Made by a program: the position numbers and the translations under genes
Part shown: positions 24,252 through 39,300 of the stretch, piece by piece
Position numbering within the stretch: position 1 is the first letter of the stretch
Layout of the letters: every line of letters starts with the position of its first letter
The notes under the pieces: generated by a model
What the model was told of the DNA's origin: nothing
The model's input: the letters and a program-made list of their open reading frames with translations, nothing else
Databases searched by the model: none
DNA from: Paragonimus skrjabini miyazakii
Lineage: Eukaryota; Platyhelminthes; Trematoda; Plagiorchiida; Troglotrematidae
Length of the DNA: 64,000 nucleotides
Assembly (NCBI GenBank): GCA_014338405.1
Contig: JTDE01022192.1
Span: 1-64,000, forward strand
Direction of reading: 5' to 3'

Positions 24252-24300
24252 AGTGTCTTCTAATTCATTAAATTTACCAAACTACTCAACAGTGAAACAC
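24252..24300 (+). repeat. SINE tail fragment
   Basis: TGTCTTCTAATTCATTAAAT followed by ACCAAACTACTCAACAGTGA matches the 3' tail of the SINE-B copy at 41,166-41,210 (GTCTCTTCTAATTTCTCAAA, then GCCAGACTACTTATCAGTAA). No tRNA-like head lies directly upstream. Confidence 0.45.
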
Positions 24301-27300
24301 TATATGTTCAGTTCCATTAACACATATTTAGTGTATTATCCTCTGCTTTTGCCATTACCTGGAGGTTCACGGTTTTTTGATAAACCTCCATTTCGTGTGC
24401 CCCAAGATCGAATTCGACGTCTTTGTGGTGCACACTTAACGACCACCAAATGCTGCTGAATTCGGCAACACAGTTCTGCGTGTCCACCTGGCTGATAATT
24501 CCTGAGGTTTCACGGTCTGGAGGGATTCACATAAAACCCTCGGCCACGTTACGCTTCCATTTTCAAATCTGTAAAGTATTTACAAAGACTGGATTTTACT
24601 GTCTCAAGAGCCCAATTCTATCCATTGGCCTGCGGTCACATTGTACCTTTAATGTGATTATTATTGGCAGTTCGTCGTGGACGCATTTAGTAATGTTGTC
24701 GAAAGATATGTTTTGCTTTGGTACTTCAGGCGACTCAAGTTCATAACACAGCTGCTGTTGTGTACAGTGCAGTTACTCACATTAGAACGACCAGTTTGGC
24801 AGACATCTGAACTGTAGAAAATTGACTGAGCATATGTCGAATGTTCGTTAGTTTGTAGTCTGACAGTCACGGTTCTAGACGAACATTAGCATACACATTA
24901 GTAAGTTTGACTGGTGCACTGTTGATTTCGGTGTAAGAAAAAGTTCTGAAGACTCTTACCATTATCAAAATGTTGGAATTTCCCCAATGTTTTTAGTAAC
25001 TAGTGCGATATTGTGCCAGGTCTTAGTCACGCAGTCTAAGCGCCTTCACCTGACAAAACAGTGCTGATGTCCTCAAAACGATTGCTCCTACTCCATCGAT
25101 GTTCTGTGAACATGTATCCATAGGCTGATTTCACTTGTGTCTCAGTATTGTAGAGGTGTACTGTGGGGTAGTTCCAAACATAACATAAACCGCATAATCG
25201 GTCTCTTTGACAAAAATAGGTTTTCGCCATTTGGAACACAATGTCACTCACCTTTAGTGGAAGTGATTGCAAATAAGCAGCTAACAGTTACCTCGTCGAT
25301 CTTTCTTTCGCCTACTTACAAGTCGCGCAAAACCTGAGCGGTGATCAGTTACGTAAACACTTGATTCGTTTGGCGCTTCTTATTTACAACAGTGATTTCA
25401 AAAAACGTTTTAATGTAGCAACAACCAATTTACTGCCCTGGGGTTACAGATAGAAACAGTCAATGAAGACACACCAGTCACCTCTCCTTATTTATTTCTT
25501 CAGCCTTTTACCGTGTAGAACACACAGCTTCGTATAAAGAGATCTGGGCGGATACCTTTAACTCCTGATACCCACTGCATGCCACCACGATTGCCATTTT
25601 TCTGTGAGTCAACAGTAAACTATCTGAATATTGTTGTGTAAAGAACAAAGTTGTCTCTGCCTCGTAGTTCATTTATGCTAACAATATCATCTCTTGTCAC
25701 TTTCCTGCCGCTGATATATATAACTGAAATTAAAGGCCGGCGTGTATCGTATCGTCTGATAAACCTTGAAAAATTACAGATTTATTTAGAGGGTTTGTTT
25801 GGTTAAGATATGGTTAGCTGTCTCCTGTTCAAAATGAAGGGGTATACAGCAATGCAACGCTTAATTCTAAATACATCGAGTACCTTCGCAGATACAAGGG
25901 CTGAGAAACACTACTCGCGAACAGGATGCAAGAACGATGATTTCGAAGTTTCTTAGTCTGTCACACCAGTGAATCAATGAATAAGAAAGCACGTTGTGTA
26001 CTATTCAACCGGCCGTCTGGATGGTTTCAATGAGTTCTTCAGAGTATGTTCAACTCTTCAATGTATTCTCGCCCTTATTCGCCCATCCAAGCCCACGCTC
26101 GTATCTTGTGAAAGACAGAGAAAAAGTTGCCACTGATCGCTTCTTGCATTTTAGGTATGGTGCTTTAAAACCGGGACGACGCCGCGACGTACTACATTCA
26201 TGTCAGGAAGAACGTGGTCATGGCATCTGGTTTCAGATATGACTTCCAGTACCGTTTAAAAATGCGCGTATGCCCATCTCAAATGATAAATTCATATAAT
26301 CAAAACAACATCAAACGGTCGGTTGGACTTGCTAAGGACATTCGTTCGACTTTTAGGTGTAACGGTATCACGTATGACACATCACTTAAATATTCAATAC
26401 ATCAGACGAATCCGTGCGGGTGATGGAAGAAACATTCAGTATTTCGCTGTTATTTTCAGCCAGCCGCTATACTCAGGGCATTAAGGTACGCCTGCAGTTT
26501 GTCTGACAAGCCATAATTTAGTTTTCATTTCATTCATTTTTCGATAACACTAAAATTATACTAATACTAAAAATCCGATTCTTCTTTATCACCGTTTAGT
26601 GTTTGTTTATTTTGAGACAGATTAAAATGCACATACTCATCCTCAATTTTTTCCAAACTGAATGGATTTTATTTATCTTATTTCAATTATTTTCGAACTA
26701 GTTAAGGTTTTGGTGATACATAAAAAAAATGTTTCTTCATTCGAATTCACTTGTCAGTGCGCAGTTTTTTAAAGATTATGCGAGAAGACAAATTGTAAGA
26801 ATAGCTATTCAGTTGATGAGAATATACTATAGCTTTTAAATTCAAATTTAAACGCATTAGTTGCCACTGCCTTGAAAAACCCTCGTTTGAATAGAATTGG
26901 CTGGTAATCCAAGGGATTGAATCACATCAATGTCCTAGACTATGTTTAAGACCTGTTCACTATTATTAATGTGAGAACATTTTGTAAAACAATATTCATT
27001 AGGTTTGTTGTTGATGCATCAGATTTTCATGCCGATGCCCCTTCAGACTGGGCGAACCGGTTGCATATGTTTTTTTTGGTTTACGTGGCCAAGATGTGCG
27101 TCAGTACACTGATTCAGAATGAGGCTGAACCATTCAACCGAGAAATTGGAAAATCTGATCATGTTATCAAGATTTAGTAAGAGTTTGCACTGAGAATGTA
27201 ACTTACGTCTGTTTATCTTGATAACACCGTTTGTAGTTTGGATATATTGTCTTTACTCACCACTTCACTCAAGATAGTCCCATTTTGAATTACCTGGCTG

Positions 27301-28244
27301 TTTCTAACACTCGATGCTATTGTATCAGAGAGGATACGCTCAACTAGTGGGCAAATAAAGGAAGGTATATCTGTATGTTCTTCTCTTTTTCACTTTGACT
27401 TTATTCTCAGAAACGCAAGAATTTTGTTGTGACATATGCAATATCCTTCATCTTGGGCTATTTTACATGAAAACCTGAGTAAATAGTCTTGAAAAATCCG
27501 AGAAACTATAGCCAGTCTTGTAATGCCACACTAATGTCATGCTGTGACAACGACGGCATATGTAAATTCGAATACGAGAGTTTGTTCGTTTAATCCCAGC
27601 AAATAGAGAGAGAGCACCCCTACTGTCACAAATAATATTTGAAAGCTGATTGCGTGACTTACAGAAGTACTATTGAATAAAGTGTCATGACAAGAGATAC
27701 ACGTAAACTGAACGCCAGTTACGATTGATTTCAATTATTACATTGCCACGGACTTTTCAGCAATTATTAATAGAAGAACTATATTTGATTGCTGTTCTAG
27801 TTAGATCTAATGAGTAGTGCGCATGCTTACAGTGACTGAGAGTTTAATTTTACCCACGTTTTCATTGGGAAGATATGTTGATTATTGCGTTGGTGATGTC
27901 ATCACATGGGATTGAGTCAAAGTATGTAACCGATAAGCTTCAACCATTTGTGATTAAATACCAGATAATCGGGTTGCTATGAAAGTAGACAGGGTAAATA
28001 CCTTGTTGACTCCAAACAATGATCATGTGGTGAGCGTTAAAACCGACGTATACTGTTATCTGCGTCTGGAGCATTCCGTCCTCTCAATGTGCACCTATTT
28101 GAGGAAGACTTTATTCTCACCTGAGACAGAGAACAACTCGACAATGAGAATTGAAACGTTTAATTGTAAACTTAATTTTAATTCTGAGAACGCGAGCAAC
28201 AACAAGCGCTGATTGCCAAACAGTTTAGTGGTATTGCCGTAAGT
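24301..28244. other. Stretch without recognisable gene
   Basis: Several open frames of 65-107 codons (for example 24,423-24,746 and 25,994-26,242) have no recognisable domains. No repeats related to the rest of the window were seen. Confidence 0.4.
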
Positions 28245-28560
28245 CAAAGCTTAATTGGGTTTATACTTCACTACATCGTGACAAGAGGTCCTAGTAGTGG
28301 GGTCATCGATTAAAGGTAACAGAAAGGTTATTATGACGTCCCTGAAGGCAGTCGGACAATTTGCACATTAATTGCAAGCAAAAGTAGCTTGGCACCAGCA
28401 GGGTTGCCTCACAAAAGCGTGACCAAAACTCTAATCTCGGTTAGGATGCGCATTAATGATGAGCTCTAACAGAGGCGGTAGTTAGACCAACAGGTATTGA
28501 TTGACGTCTCAGTTGCAATAGGAAATCTGTAGCCAAATGTGAGTACAGTTTAATGTGTGA
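28245..28560 (+). repeat. SINE-A copy, plus orientation, diverged
   Basis: Family parts in order are GCTTAATTGGGTTTATACTT and GAGGTCCTAGTAGTGGGGTC (head), AGGGTTGCCTCACAAAAGCG and GACCAAAACTCTAATCTCGG (core with a degraded B box), ATTAATGATGAGCTCTAACA (body), and GCCAAATGTGAGTACAGTTT (tail). The A-box region is poor. It stands alone, without a head-to-head partner. Confidence 0.6.
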
Positions 28561-31500
28561 TAATTAATTCCCTCTAGACAGCTTCCCTGAATAGTAGTTC
28601 CTCAGATATTGTCGAAAATTGTTCTGATAAGGCATTCTTCAAAATCGTCCAAAGCTCTCTCAAAATGTAATTTCCCGTTTTTTATGACAGGAATATACAG
28701 AAACAGAGTGAGATATTTTACTTGTCCTTTTGAGTTAGAGGTACAGTTATGATGACTTTGAGTATACAGGCACGATTGTTTTGGATTTCGCTATCGTAGT
28801 CTTTATATTATCCTGTTGGCGGTTTTTATCTTTTTCATGATTTCCTATATAAAAATTGGAGGCCTTCGTTAAACACATCTGGTGTTCTGACAAAAAACGT
28901 AGTAAGTTACGATTAATAGAAATCGATCCATGGTTCGTCATTTGACGAAAGTACTGATTCAGAAAGCAACAATCACAACGCAATAGGTTTTAACGTAGCC
29001 CAACGGTTTTACCCTATATAAAAATAATAAGTAATGGATTAGCAGCCGTTTACTTTCATTTTATATACGACAGTAGACAACATCAGACTATGCTGAACGT
29101 TTGGTTCTCTTTTAAATTTTATACCTACGGTACAGTAGTCCAACCCGAACATATACTAGCGTGTGAAACAGCACCATTATAACAAACGCCATCCTATCAA
29201 AAAGATAGACATAACCTTTACCATAACTGTTTAAAAATTGTTTTCTTTCGCAAGAACACCATTATGATGAAAGTATCTTGAAGGTTCTGCTATGTATGGT
29301 GATTGATATGGGCGAACTTAAGAAATTCCGTCTTAGATTGATGTGCACAATAATTTCCGTTTTTATCACAGCTCGCAGTTGAATGCTTACTTGCAATCCA
29401 AATTTAAATTATGAAATTATTCCGTGGGGCATAGGTTAGGAGATTGCCAACAATAATCTATTATACGGTTAAACATCTTCGTCTTGTAAGGTTTGCTGCA
29501 ATATGTCACATGCATTATGGAATCGATTTATGGAAAAATAACGTAAAGTTTCAAACAGAATTTCCATTTGTAGGAAAAGCTGTGATAATTGTAATTAACT
29601 TATGAATACAACTGAAACCCAATATATCGTCTGTGACATTTTTGTACCCAATCATAATTTCTCTGAACTCAGAGCAGAACACATAAAATTTGAGAACGTT
29701 TACGGTTCCTCTACACCAGAGTGACATTCCATATCGGGAGAAGGTTGCAATTGCTTGTAGGTAAATTGTTCTGATTCAAGCGATCTAGAAATAGTTCTGA
29801 CTAGAGCGTACAATAAGTCTACCAAAAAACCTGAGAAATCAGTCGCCGAACAAATTTGTGTGATAAAACTGCGTTGTTTTGTTGTTTGTTCACCTCGATG
29901 TATCCTATGTATTCACAGTACACTAATTAGTCTTTTTCAAAAAAATAAAAATCAACAAATGTTTTATTCTGATATGGTTAAATTGGTAAACTTTTACTGT
30001 TATTGAACTTGCAAACATGATAAATATTTCTGACGGACTTCTGATGTTTACCCAACTAGCTATCTAACAACAGAGGCTACATTTTTCTGTTGCGTAAAAT
30101 TTCACCAAACAATTTGGTCTTTGATAGACTGTCAGGCAGACACACCAGTTATTCTGATTGGTACAACATGCGGCTGAGGTTTGCGCAGCCCTGCATTTTT
30201 CCAAGCAATCTCACGTGTCTAAACAATGTATATAGAGGAATTTTGACAATGTTCTCAATTATGGACTTAAGAAGTCTACTGGTTTTATCTTCACGCTTGC
30301 ATGTTAATCAGGAACACTTTTTACTTTGAACGCACATGGCTGTTTGAATTTGAATAAATAACAAATCTCACCTCGATTGTTCAGAACCATTTTTCGGCAT
30401 AAAGTACAGACAAGCAACACACTTCCTTTTCGTACAACTGAGTTTCCGAACAAACGATGACTGTCTCAACGCATCTCATTATATGCATAAAATTCACTTC
30501 TGTCTGCCAGCACACAGTTTACTAATTTGAGACGTGCAGTGGTGACTGACCTGTTAAATCCTGGGAGTTCCAATGACAAATGTCTGATGACGAATTAATG
30601 GTTAACAGAGGAAATACACAAATTACCACCAATCTCGCCGATAAAATTGACACACTCAAACTGGAAACCTATGAATGCTCCCATGATGCGAATTCTGAAA
30701 TGGTCAACGAATGTATCAGCTTGAGAATTCAACAGGGAGGTTAGTTGAAGCATATTTCCTGAACTACAATATCGCATTAAACTCTAACTGTAAATTTCAA
30801 CAAGTTGTAACCTATATTTAAACAATACTGATTATTCTTCTGCCAAACGAAAATGTCGGCAGTGGATTTGGTCTCTTGATATTTGCCCCCTTTAGCTGAT
30901 AGTTCAACATTATTGTTGTTCAGAACCATATGTCTGTGATACAAATTAAACACTGGAAATAAACTTTTGTAAATGAGGCAAAACCTGAAACCAAAGATGG
31001 CAACTTTTGCAAATTGCTCTTATGGTGTACGTCAGATTCAGTGGAGTCACCTGATTAGCATATTTATCAAAAGCACAATGAAAATCATGCGAAAACTCAT
31101 TATGTTGAATGAGTTCACATTACATTACAAACGTGTTCAGTAAAGCTTGTGTAAGAAATATAAGTTTACTATTCTTAATTTCCTAGAAGTACGTGATAAA
31201 TTCTAAGATTATTGAAACTTATCAGGTCTATATTTCAATAAGCATTGATGACGAATCCTAATTTTTGGACGGCAGACGTCTGTAGTTACTAACCGTTCTG
31301 CAGCTTTTTCATATATTTCACCTCAGCCTCAACCGAGTCCATGGACTAATATGAAACTAAACAACCCCTATAAAAGTGTGCGGAAAATCAGCCCGCTCCA
31401 ATAATTCAAGTGTGTTGCTTTTCTATGGTAAGTATTATATGTAAATAGATGAGGAACATGCATAACTCATGCTGGCATACCCTAGAAAACCTTAAGCGTT

Positions 31501-33208
31501 TGAGTCTAACATTATGAAAATGAGCACGTTCACTGTATTATGCCTTGTGGGGATTCCTTTTGAGCAGGAGGTGTAGCGCGATCAGTACAGTATGGTACTC
31601 TACCAACCAAAATTAACGTATTAGTCAAACAAATTATGTCTGGTCAAAACGAGGTTTGACAACGGCCCTTTGAAAGTAAAAGTACTCCAAACGCATACGT
31701 TTGTCGCCAAAATATTCTACTTCGGCATTTATGATAATTGTTTAATAAATATTTGTGCTATTTCTTGACCATTTTTCTAGAGAATAACCGAACTTACCTG
31801 TGTCAATTAGATAAGGGACATTTTTTAAAAAAAATGAGCCTGTAAACCGTGTTGGTTACTATCACCAAATCAATAAATCAATTACGTAACGTACCAACGA
31901 AATGCTATCACCTTGGTCAGTTTTTCCAGCAACACGTCGTTTCATATAAAGGAATCAGAATTACGGAAATTTTTGCCCAACTTCAAGTGAAATGCAATCA
32001 AAAGTGATTCACATTTCCCTGTTTCACGTTTTTGGTAATTTACTGAAAAAGCAGGTCCTTATAACCATAAACCAAATAGCCTTCTTTATGACACCATTAT
32101 GGACAATGCGCAGTTCTTGCTAGAAGTGAGGAGGACAACACGTGATCGGGAATGTTTCTATTAATAGCACATGCTCACCACATCCAGTGTAACAGAATGA
32201 GAGATAAATCGGTGTAATTAGCAACTAAATGCAAATCAGCTAACTGGGAAATAACTACCCTGTTGGTCCGAACGAAAAACTCTCAGTCCAGGCGATACCT
32301 TCTAAGTTGACTTTGTTGCGGCAGACGTTGCGATAAACAAGTATTTTCGAGATAAACTTCTTATAAAATTATTAGGAGAATAATTCAAATTTTGCCGATT
32401 TTTTTTGGTTTTCTTTTGTCAACTCAGCAGTTTATATAATGTTTTTAGAATATCTAGAATTGCCATCGTATCCATGGTCTCCTACACAAAAGTTTAACCC
32501 GGTTTGTGTGACCGTTATGATGAGAGCATTGTAAACAGACACTACGGTTTGTTCAAACCCTCAGTGATACTGTCACAATATTGAAAAAAATCACACAAAT
32601 ATGGTATGTTGATCGAAATATTCACTCTTATACCTCTTTCAATGGAGCCATTTTAAGTTCAAGCATCCCAGTTATCATATCTCACCCTTCATGCATATTC
32701 CTACGTTAAGTGAGAATTGGGCTCTAGTAATCAATGATAGAAGGCTACCTTGCCGATCGTCATACCATTGGTAGCACAAGAAATACGTAAAACTGCTTTG
32801 TCCACATACTCAGTCACATTCATTCGTGAGTACCGCTCGGAATGACTAAGCAACATGTGACTAGCAGTAGTGAGCGTATCCAGCAAAAATGCGGGTATGG
32901 CAGCTAAGCCTTGTTTAATAGGGGGACTGTGAAAAGTTGGTCAACATGGTTAGCTTATGAGATCGTGGACTGGAATTTAGATTTCTATCTTCATAAGCAT
33001 TTATTTCACTGACAGACCTTACCAGGAAAAATTTCGAAATAAGTCCTTATTATCAGATAGAGCTAAATGAGTAGAAAGAGTGAAAAATTATGGTTGATCT
33101 TCAATTTATAGCAACCGGATTATCGATTACTTGTCAACCAACTTATGAATCACTGTGTTTTATTTCTTATGATAACAATATCGTTTGTAATGTTTTTCCT
33201 CATTTAAG
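28561..33208. other. Stretch upstream of the first recognised MATE exon
   Basis: No gene recognised. A TATAAAA at ~31,369-31,375 is followed by a strong splice donor at 31,428, which could be a 5' exon of the transporter, but the frame does not support a coding join. The earlier N-terminal part of the transporter, if encoded separately, was not found. Confidence 0.4.
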
Positions 33209-33327
33209 ATGATCCTCCCAGAGTTAGACCAACACGGCCAATCTGCTGGCGGAAGATGTGGAGCTCATGCTTTCCCCTTGGACTATGTTATGAATTTAAG
33301 CAGCTCATCCGGTTGGCACTACCAATT
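33209..33327 (+). CDS. SLC47: MATE/SLC47 transporter, N-terminal exon
   Basis: The exon is bounded by a pyrimidine-rich acceptor (TTTTTCCTCATTTAAG) and the donor GTAAGT. It has 119 bases: two bases finishing an upstream codon, then 39 codons. It ends in YEFKQLIRLALPI, which matches the start of the first membrane helix of eukaryotic MATE carriers just before the segment in the next exon. Its last codon is complete, so it joins phase 0 to 43,394. Counting from the last proline of this exon, the distance to CGHLGK equals that in human SLC47A1. An in-frame TAA directly upstream shows translation does not run through. Either a preceding exon supplies the start, or the in-frame ATG within this exon (AAGATGTGG) is the start. 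Product role: proton-coupled export of organic cations at a membrane. Confidence 0.8.
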
Positions 33328-36300
33328 GTAAGTCATTGTATGAAAACGTTTTACATGTTAATGATAATTTTTGAGTGCAGAACAATTTATATTAAGTGTG
33401 ATTACGTTTGTGAATATTTTGGGTGAAAGTAGATAACATGATCACCTAGGAGCTCGTATGATTTTGACGTAACAGTTTGTCGCAAGCGGTAGGTATATGA
33501 TTTTCCTTTCTCAACTTGAGCCAAGTTACCAAATTAACCAAATAAAGTTTTCACATAAAATTTAAATTACTGAGGGTAGGAATAAAGTGGGTTTGTTTTA
33601 TGCGATCAACAAAAAGGAAGTTGCCTAATTTTTTTACTTATCGATGCTAAAAGTAGTCGTGAGAAGGTTGACTTATAAATATTGTGTTTAGATTTGGCTA
33701 GTATCAGGGCTTCTCAGGGGTGTTCAGTCTTGCAGTGCCAGATATTTGGCCTTCAATCTGTATTTTCCTCTCGAATGACCGTACTGCCAACTGTCACACA
33801 CTTTACTGGACTGTTTATCAGTAATCAACATGTTGTTTGGCAAGTTGCTGGAATTCCGTAAATTCAGTTTAACGGAGTTTAGCAACCGGCGATAATAAGA
33901 AAATTACCGTATCTCATTTTGGGACGACATTGTAACCAAACTGTTACACATAAGCCCCTGCGGTTCAGCGTTGGTCTATAAAGGTCAAGAATTGCAAGGC
34001 GTAAGATTATTGGCGTAGTGGTTAGCCTTAAAGATCGCAACCACGATCTTTAGAGCACCATAGGCGTGTATTAATGAAAGGTTTTATCGAAAGTTTAAAA
34101 ATCTGTTGCGACGTGAATTTTGCGGCCATTTCAGAATGACTTTCAATTTGTATCAAACAACTGTCCGACTACTTTCCGGTAAAATAATATAAAAATTACA
34201 AAGCTTTGTTTTTATGACGATTACAATCAAACAGTTATGGCGAGCGAAATATTAAGACCTTTCAGTTAATGAAGACCGCAAGTAAAATTGTTTGTTAATC
34301 GACAAAAACCGGTATAACCTTGCACAGCTCCCGTCTTAGTGTAAGTCTCTTCAAAGTTGGTAGAAAGAAGGTTTTTAGGTGGCAAGTACAAATTGCCAGA
34401 AGGCTTTCAAATATAAAATTACTACGCCCTCGCAAGTTATTATCACTTCGATTCACATACATTATTTTCGAAATTTCGCAACCAGCCAGACTGCTCATAC
34501 AAAGATTCTAGGGTGAACATAACTGTGCATGACACAGTTTCACACCAATTTGTCTATATATTTTTGCCAGATAAAAAGTTGTCAACCGAAATTTGTGTTG
34601 ATTTAAATATAAATTTGGCTGCAGCATTAAATGGAACTCTTACAGAGTGCCCGTAGGAAGAAGCGCGTCTGAAATGTTTGATTAAACAAGAGTTAGGTTG
34701 GGACAATGTGGCGAAATTAGTGACGGTTATAAAATACAGAATCTCAATGGAAACTGGCACATCAGGCTGCAAACCGGTAATCGGAAGTACCAGAGTAAAC
34801 GTACTGAATAGATGTTGTACGAAGTGCGTTTTCGATAGGCAAAACATGTACACACGTTAAACATATACGGAAAATATGTAGACAGGTAACACTGCTAATA
34901 CAAAACTCAAACCAAATTTTAAAAATCATTCCAAGGACAATAGTTGGAGTTGGATAAAGAATATACTGTCCGTTGTGTCTCACTCCGAAACAGGTAATAC
35001 TCCAGATAACGTTCATTTTAGTGTCGAAACAAATATCCATCGCATGGATGTTTGCGTAACATTTTCAAACACGTTAACGTTTCACCAATTTGCTAAGGTC
35101 CTTTTGAGAAGTTATCATCAAATACTCTCGTGGTTCGCTTAATCTTGAAAAGATGCTCTAAAATCCACACGGTTCATCTGAATGTTATCTACATCACAAG
35201 CAGAAAGATTTCCGATGTTCAATTATCTGAAGTTCACATGAAACCGCAATCTGTTCAAAAATATTAAAGGACGGTAAAACCTTCATGAAAATGCAATGAA
35301 AGTCAAAACCTAGTTTTTCTCTACTGGACTTGGTTGCACGCACATTTCTAGCTAACGCAGCACAGTACTATTAAAAATGTCTTGGTTACAAGCCTTGGGT
35401 ACAAATGATTATATACAAACTTGCCTGAAAAGCGTAAACACTTCATCAACCGAAGACTACGTTGAAGATCAATATTTTGAAAACGCTGGTCGTCTGCTCA
35501 TAATCCTATGATCAATCTACATGCTGCACCATGTGGTGTAGCATAAACCATTCAACTATGATAGTTTCACAGCACTGCTAAATATGGTAGAAATTCTGAT
35601 GCTTCGGTTATTGTGGCGGAAAGAAATGTTGATCGAACGATCGTACGTAAAGCTTGTCAGTGCAGTTTTTCCTTAACGTGCCATTGCAACAAACACCACT
35701 AAGCAATTGGCTAGCTGAAAATCACCGATGTGTGCGCGTACATGTCACTCGAAGAATGAACTGAAGTACTTTACCCAGCATAGTGCTGGTTTTCCTGATC
35801 ATGTCGATTTTATCTCGTTACTCCCAGATGATTATCCGTATAGGTTGTAGGGCTTAACATTCAAAAACTAACTGGATCATCTGAATATGTTCATAAACGA
35901 CTTTGCATTTTATAGCTAGTGCATGTAACAGAGTAGATCATTCAATTCCCGGTCTTTGGAACAAACAGTTTTATCTTATAAAGCTCACTCATGATTAAAG
36001 TCACTTTCGGATGTCGGGATGTATGGTTACACAGAAGATTAGGTCTCAGAAACAACCGCCTAAATGATTCGCGTTTTTGCTAGGTTAACTCACGAGTCAT
36101 AGTTGGAAACGAAACTATAGTTTGTAAAAATGATTTGCTCATTCACCGGAAAAAAAGGTTTATAGTTCATGCTACTAAGACTATTTAGTTTTGTGTTATT
36201 CCTGTTGTGCGCCATTTTAACTCTTGCTTGTATGTTTATTGTAAAACTTGTCTGGCGTGCATAAATAATACTCAAATATGTTACTCCACCCTACATCTTC

Positions 36301-39300
36301 CTTACAGTTAAGTATTAATAATTATCAACAACAGTGCCCTCTCAGACGAATGCTAATGGGTTAAGTATGCCAGCAATATGCTTAACCATCAACAACAAGC
36401 AAGAAATTTAAGCAACATTAATTTACTTACAAGTTTTGTTAACAAACAACACTCTGTTGACTGATCATAATCACTAACACATTTCAGGAACTATCCTATC
36501 TTCTGACTGGTACAGTCATATTGGTTAAGAAAACCACAAAGCCCAGTTCAGATTGTTCTACGTTCTGACAAGTTACATAATGCTTACGTTTGTAACTGCA
36601 ACTTTACACTTTTTATGGGTTCACAAGGTAAACCTAACTTGATGAAATTCCATCGAGGTAGTACTTGCCGGTTTTAGCCAGTACTCTCATCCGAAAAAAC
36701 CAACAGCCTTTGCATGATCAGGCTTAACTGAGGAGATAGCGTATAATTCGTGTACCCTGTTTACATCCAGATCTGTCAGTCTAGGTTGACTATCACTGAT
36801 CAACGGGGTATTATGCAATAATATAAGAAAGCCTCCAACGAGATTCACCTGTCGTCTCAGTTTAGTTTGGACTTATCAAACAGATATAATTCAACCACCT
36901 ACCATCCGTCGATCTTTCCTACCAAGAACAGATGTTCTTATTCGGTTGGCTACCAAATTGAAGAGCATTGTTTGGAATTCGAAGATTAATACAGCGAACG
37001 CAAATTATTTGCGGGTGAGCATCGACATCTGCTTTCGTGCTCATGGCTAACACAAACTGGCAGTCCGAGAAGACCCATGATTATCAACAGCATCGGGGTG
37101 TGAATTAGTGAACCTATAACTTTTTACCTTTGGTTTCATTCAAATATTGTTGATCACCAGGATTGGACACTTATGTAAGTAATTCGTTCCACTCAGAGGG
37201 TAAACTTTGCAATCACCATAATCCGAATGAACCGCTACACAAAGTGTTCAGTAGAATCGTTACTAACTTCTACTCAAGCTGGCCCATCTTATATTTGCTG
37301 TCATGAAAACGCATCAATGTGTTCATGCAGTTCTTTGTGTCATTGTATTCAGTGTCAAACGGAATCCCATATAAGTCAAATTTGTACAGTCCCAACCGCC
37401 AACCACTGTTAACTATTAAATTATTATTATTCAGGATACAGTGTGGATTAAAGTCAGTCCAAATAATCATTCCAATCCATATTTGCTTACGTTGCTACAA
37501 ATCCGATTTTAGTTTGTTTATACCACCAAAGATGTGAAATCCCCAGTCTATATTTAACTGTACACAAAGTATGGCTTTTTGAGAACGTTCACCTTGACCG
37601 TTATATTGTTGTTTTACTGTTCATATTCTCACAAATCAAACTAGTTGTACTTGTAACTTTAGAAAATTCAATTAGGTCATGTGTAATAATCGGATTGCAT
37701 GCCTTGTGGAGATGGGATTTTTCTGAAATTTGAAGAATACCAAGCTTGTGATAGACCGAATGTAATTCAAACTAGAGCATAAACACTTGTCATATGTATA
37801 TAAAGTCTAACTAATTATTCAGCAACAAGTCAGACATAGTACAAATCTGTTTTGTGTAATATGTGTTTAATAAGCTCTCATGGGTGGATATCGCAGGAGG
37901 GTCGATTCGATCGAATTAGTTCTGGAGACTTCGAAGCCCCCTCTAAGCGAATCGCGTTTGATGAAGATGGACAAAGTATTACTTGAAATAAGAAATATGT
38001 GGTCAGTTTTCAACGAAGTGAAACGGATATAGTTGAAATGTATGACTCAGTGTTAATCAGAAATAACTCAATGGTAATGCTGTATTGCCCATACACGAAT
38101 AAAATAAAACAGTTTTTAACAAACAATTGAATTTGTGTTCGAAGTTGGTAAGTGCGTCAATCTACTGAAAAAACTAACGCGTTCTTGTTATTTAGAGATT
38201 TTGGTGTTAGATGCTTGGCAACGTGGCTGGTGCAGCTTAGTTTCAATTCCACGTGATGTTGATGGCTTTAACTATCTCCTCTTTTGGTTAGGTTGTCTAT
38301 CAGTTACATGAATATACTCACTAACTGGAAATTAACTAGTGGACGGAAAAATGGTCAGGTGGCAATCCACCCTGTATGTTGTTTCTGAAAGCACAAACAT
38401 CCTACATGGTATTTGAAATGTGGGGAGAAATAGCAATCAAAGGTTTTATTCGGCCAGAGGCGGTTTCGTTCGAAATGGGCGTGGAATGAGATAGAACGAT
38501 TGCACCCCACAATATTTTCGTCCCTCCATTGCTACTAGGCAATCATATGCTTAGTTTAAAGTCGAAATCACGTGGCTGAATGACTGGCAAAGCTCAGATA
38601 CTCGGAGCGTGACTGTCCTCTGTGGATGTACCACGTGATCGTCCTGGTTCACGGATGTAGGCAATTGATGCCATTATCAACCTTTTGACATACGTACGTA
38701 CACAAAAGCGCATCGGGTATAGTAGGATTGGGTTACACAATGCTACTTCCCACTCATTATCATGTTCATCTCCTTTGTCAACAAATGATCGTTTTTTGTA
38801 AGTGAGCAGGCAATGAGATCATCGACTGTACTGCTTTGTAACTGTGCTTTCAAAAGCAAATTGTAAGACGTTGAGTTTGATCTGAAGTGTCTGACCTGGT
38901 ATTATATTCACCCATTTTATCTTCTGTAAATCGATGTGAGTGAATCGCGCATGATAACGTCTTCCTCACAACTTTTCCTTACCGTCTGAAGGATAGATAC
39001 TGTTTGATTACTTTCTTTCAGTGTTCAGGTTAGACGTTACACCAGTCCACTATCCAGTCCATTACACGATCTCATTCGTCTGTGTCTAACAACTTTTAGC
39101 CACATACAACGACATATCCATTAGCTCATACATTCTGGCCAAATGTCAGTGAGGGTCCCACTTGGTAATCAGGGTAAGGCAAAGAGATGCTGTAGCTCGG
39201 AAAAGACATACGTGGCAAGCACACTGTCCCATGGCTAACTGCTGTACGTCTAGTTTTCACCTCGGTGTTACTTCTTGTTTTGGGACTCATAATTTCTAGT

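Noticed and set aside
26448..26490. 26-base micro-exon between TTATTTTCAG and GTACGC
   Set aside because: Splice-like borders alone on 26 bases are expected by chance. No neighbouring exon or family match.
31369..31429. TATAAAA followed by a strong donor (ATG/GTAAGT) as promoter and first exon of the MATE gene
   Set aside because: An ATG ending exactly at the donor would put the next exon in the wrong frame. It could only be a 5' UTR exon, and there is no transcript evidence. Left as a possibility.
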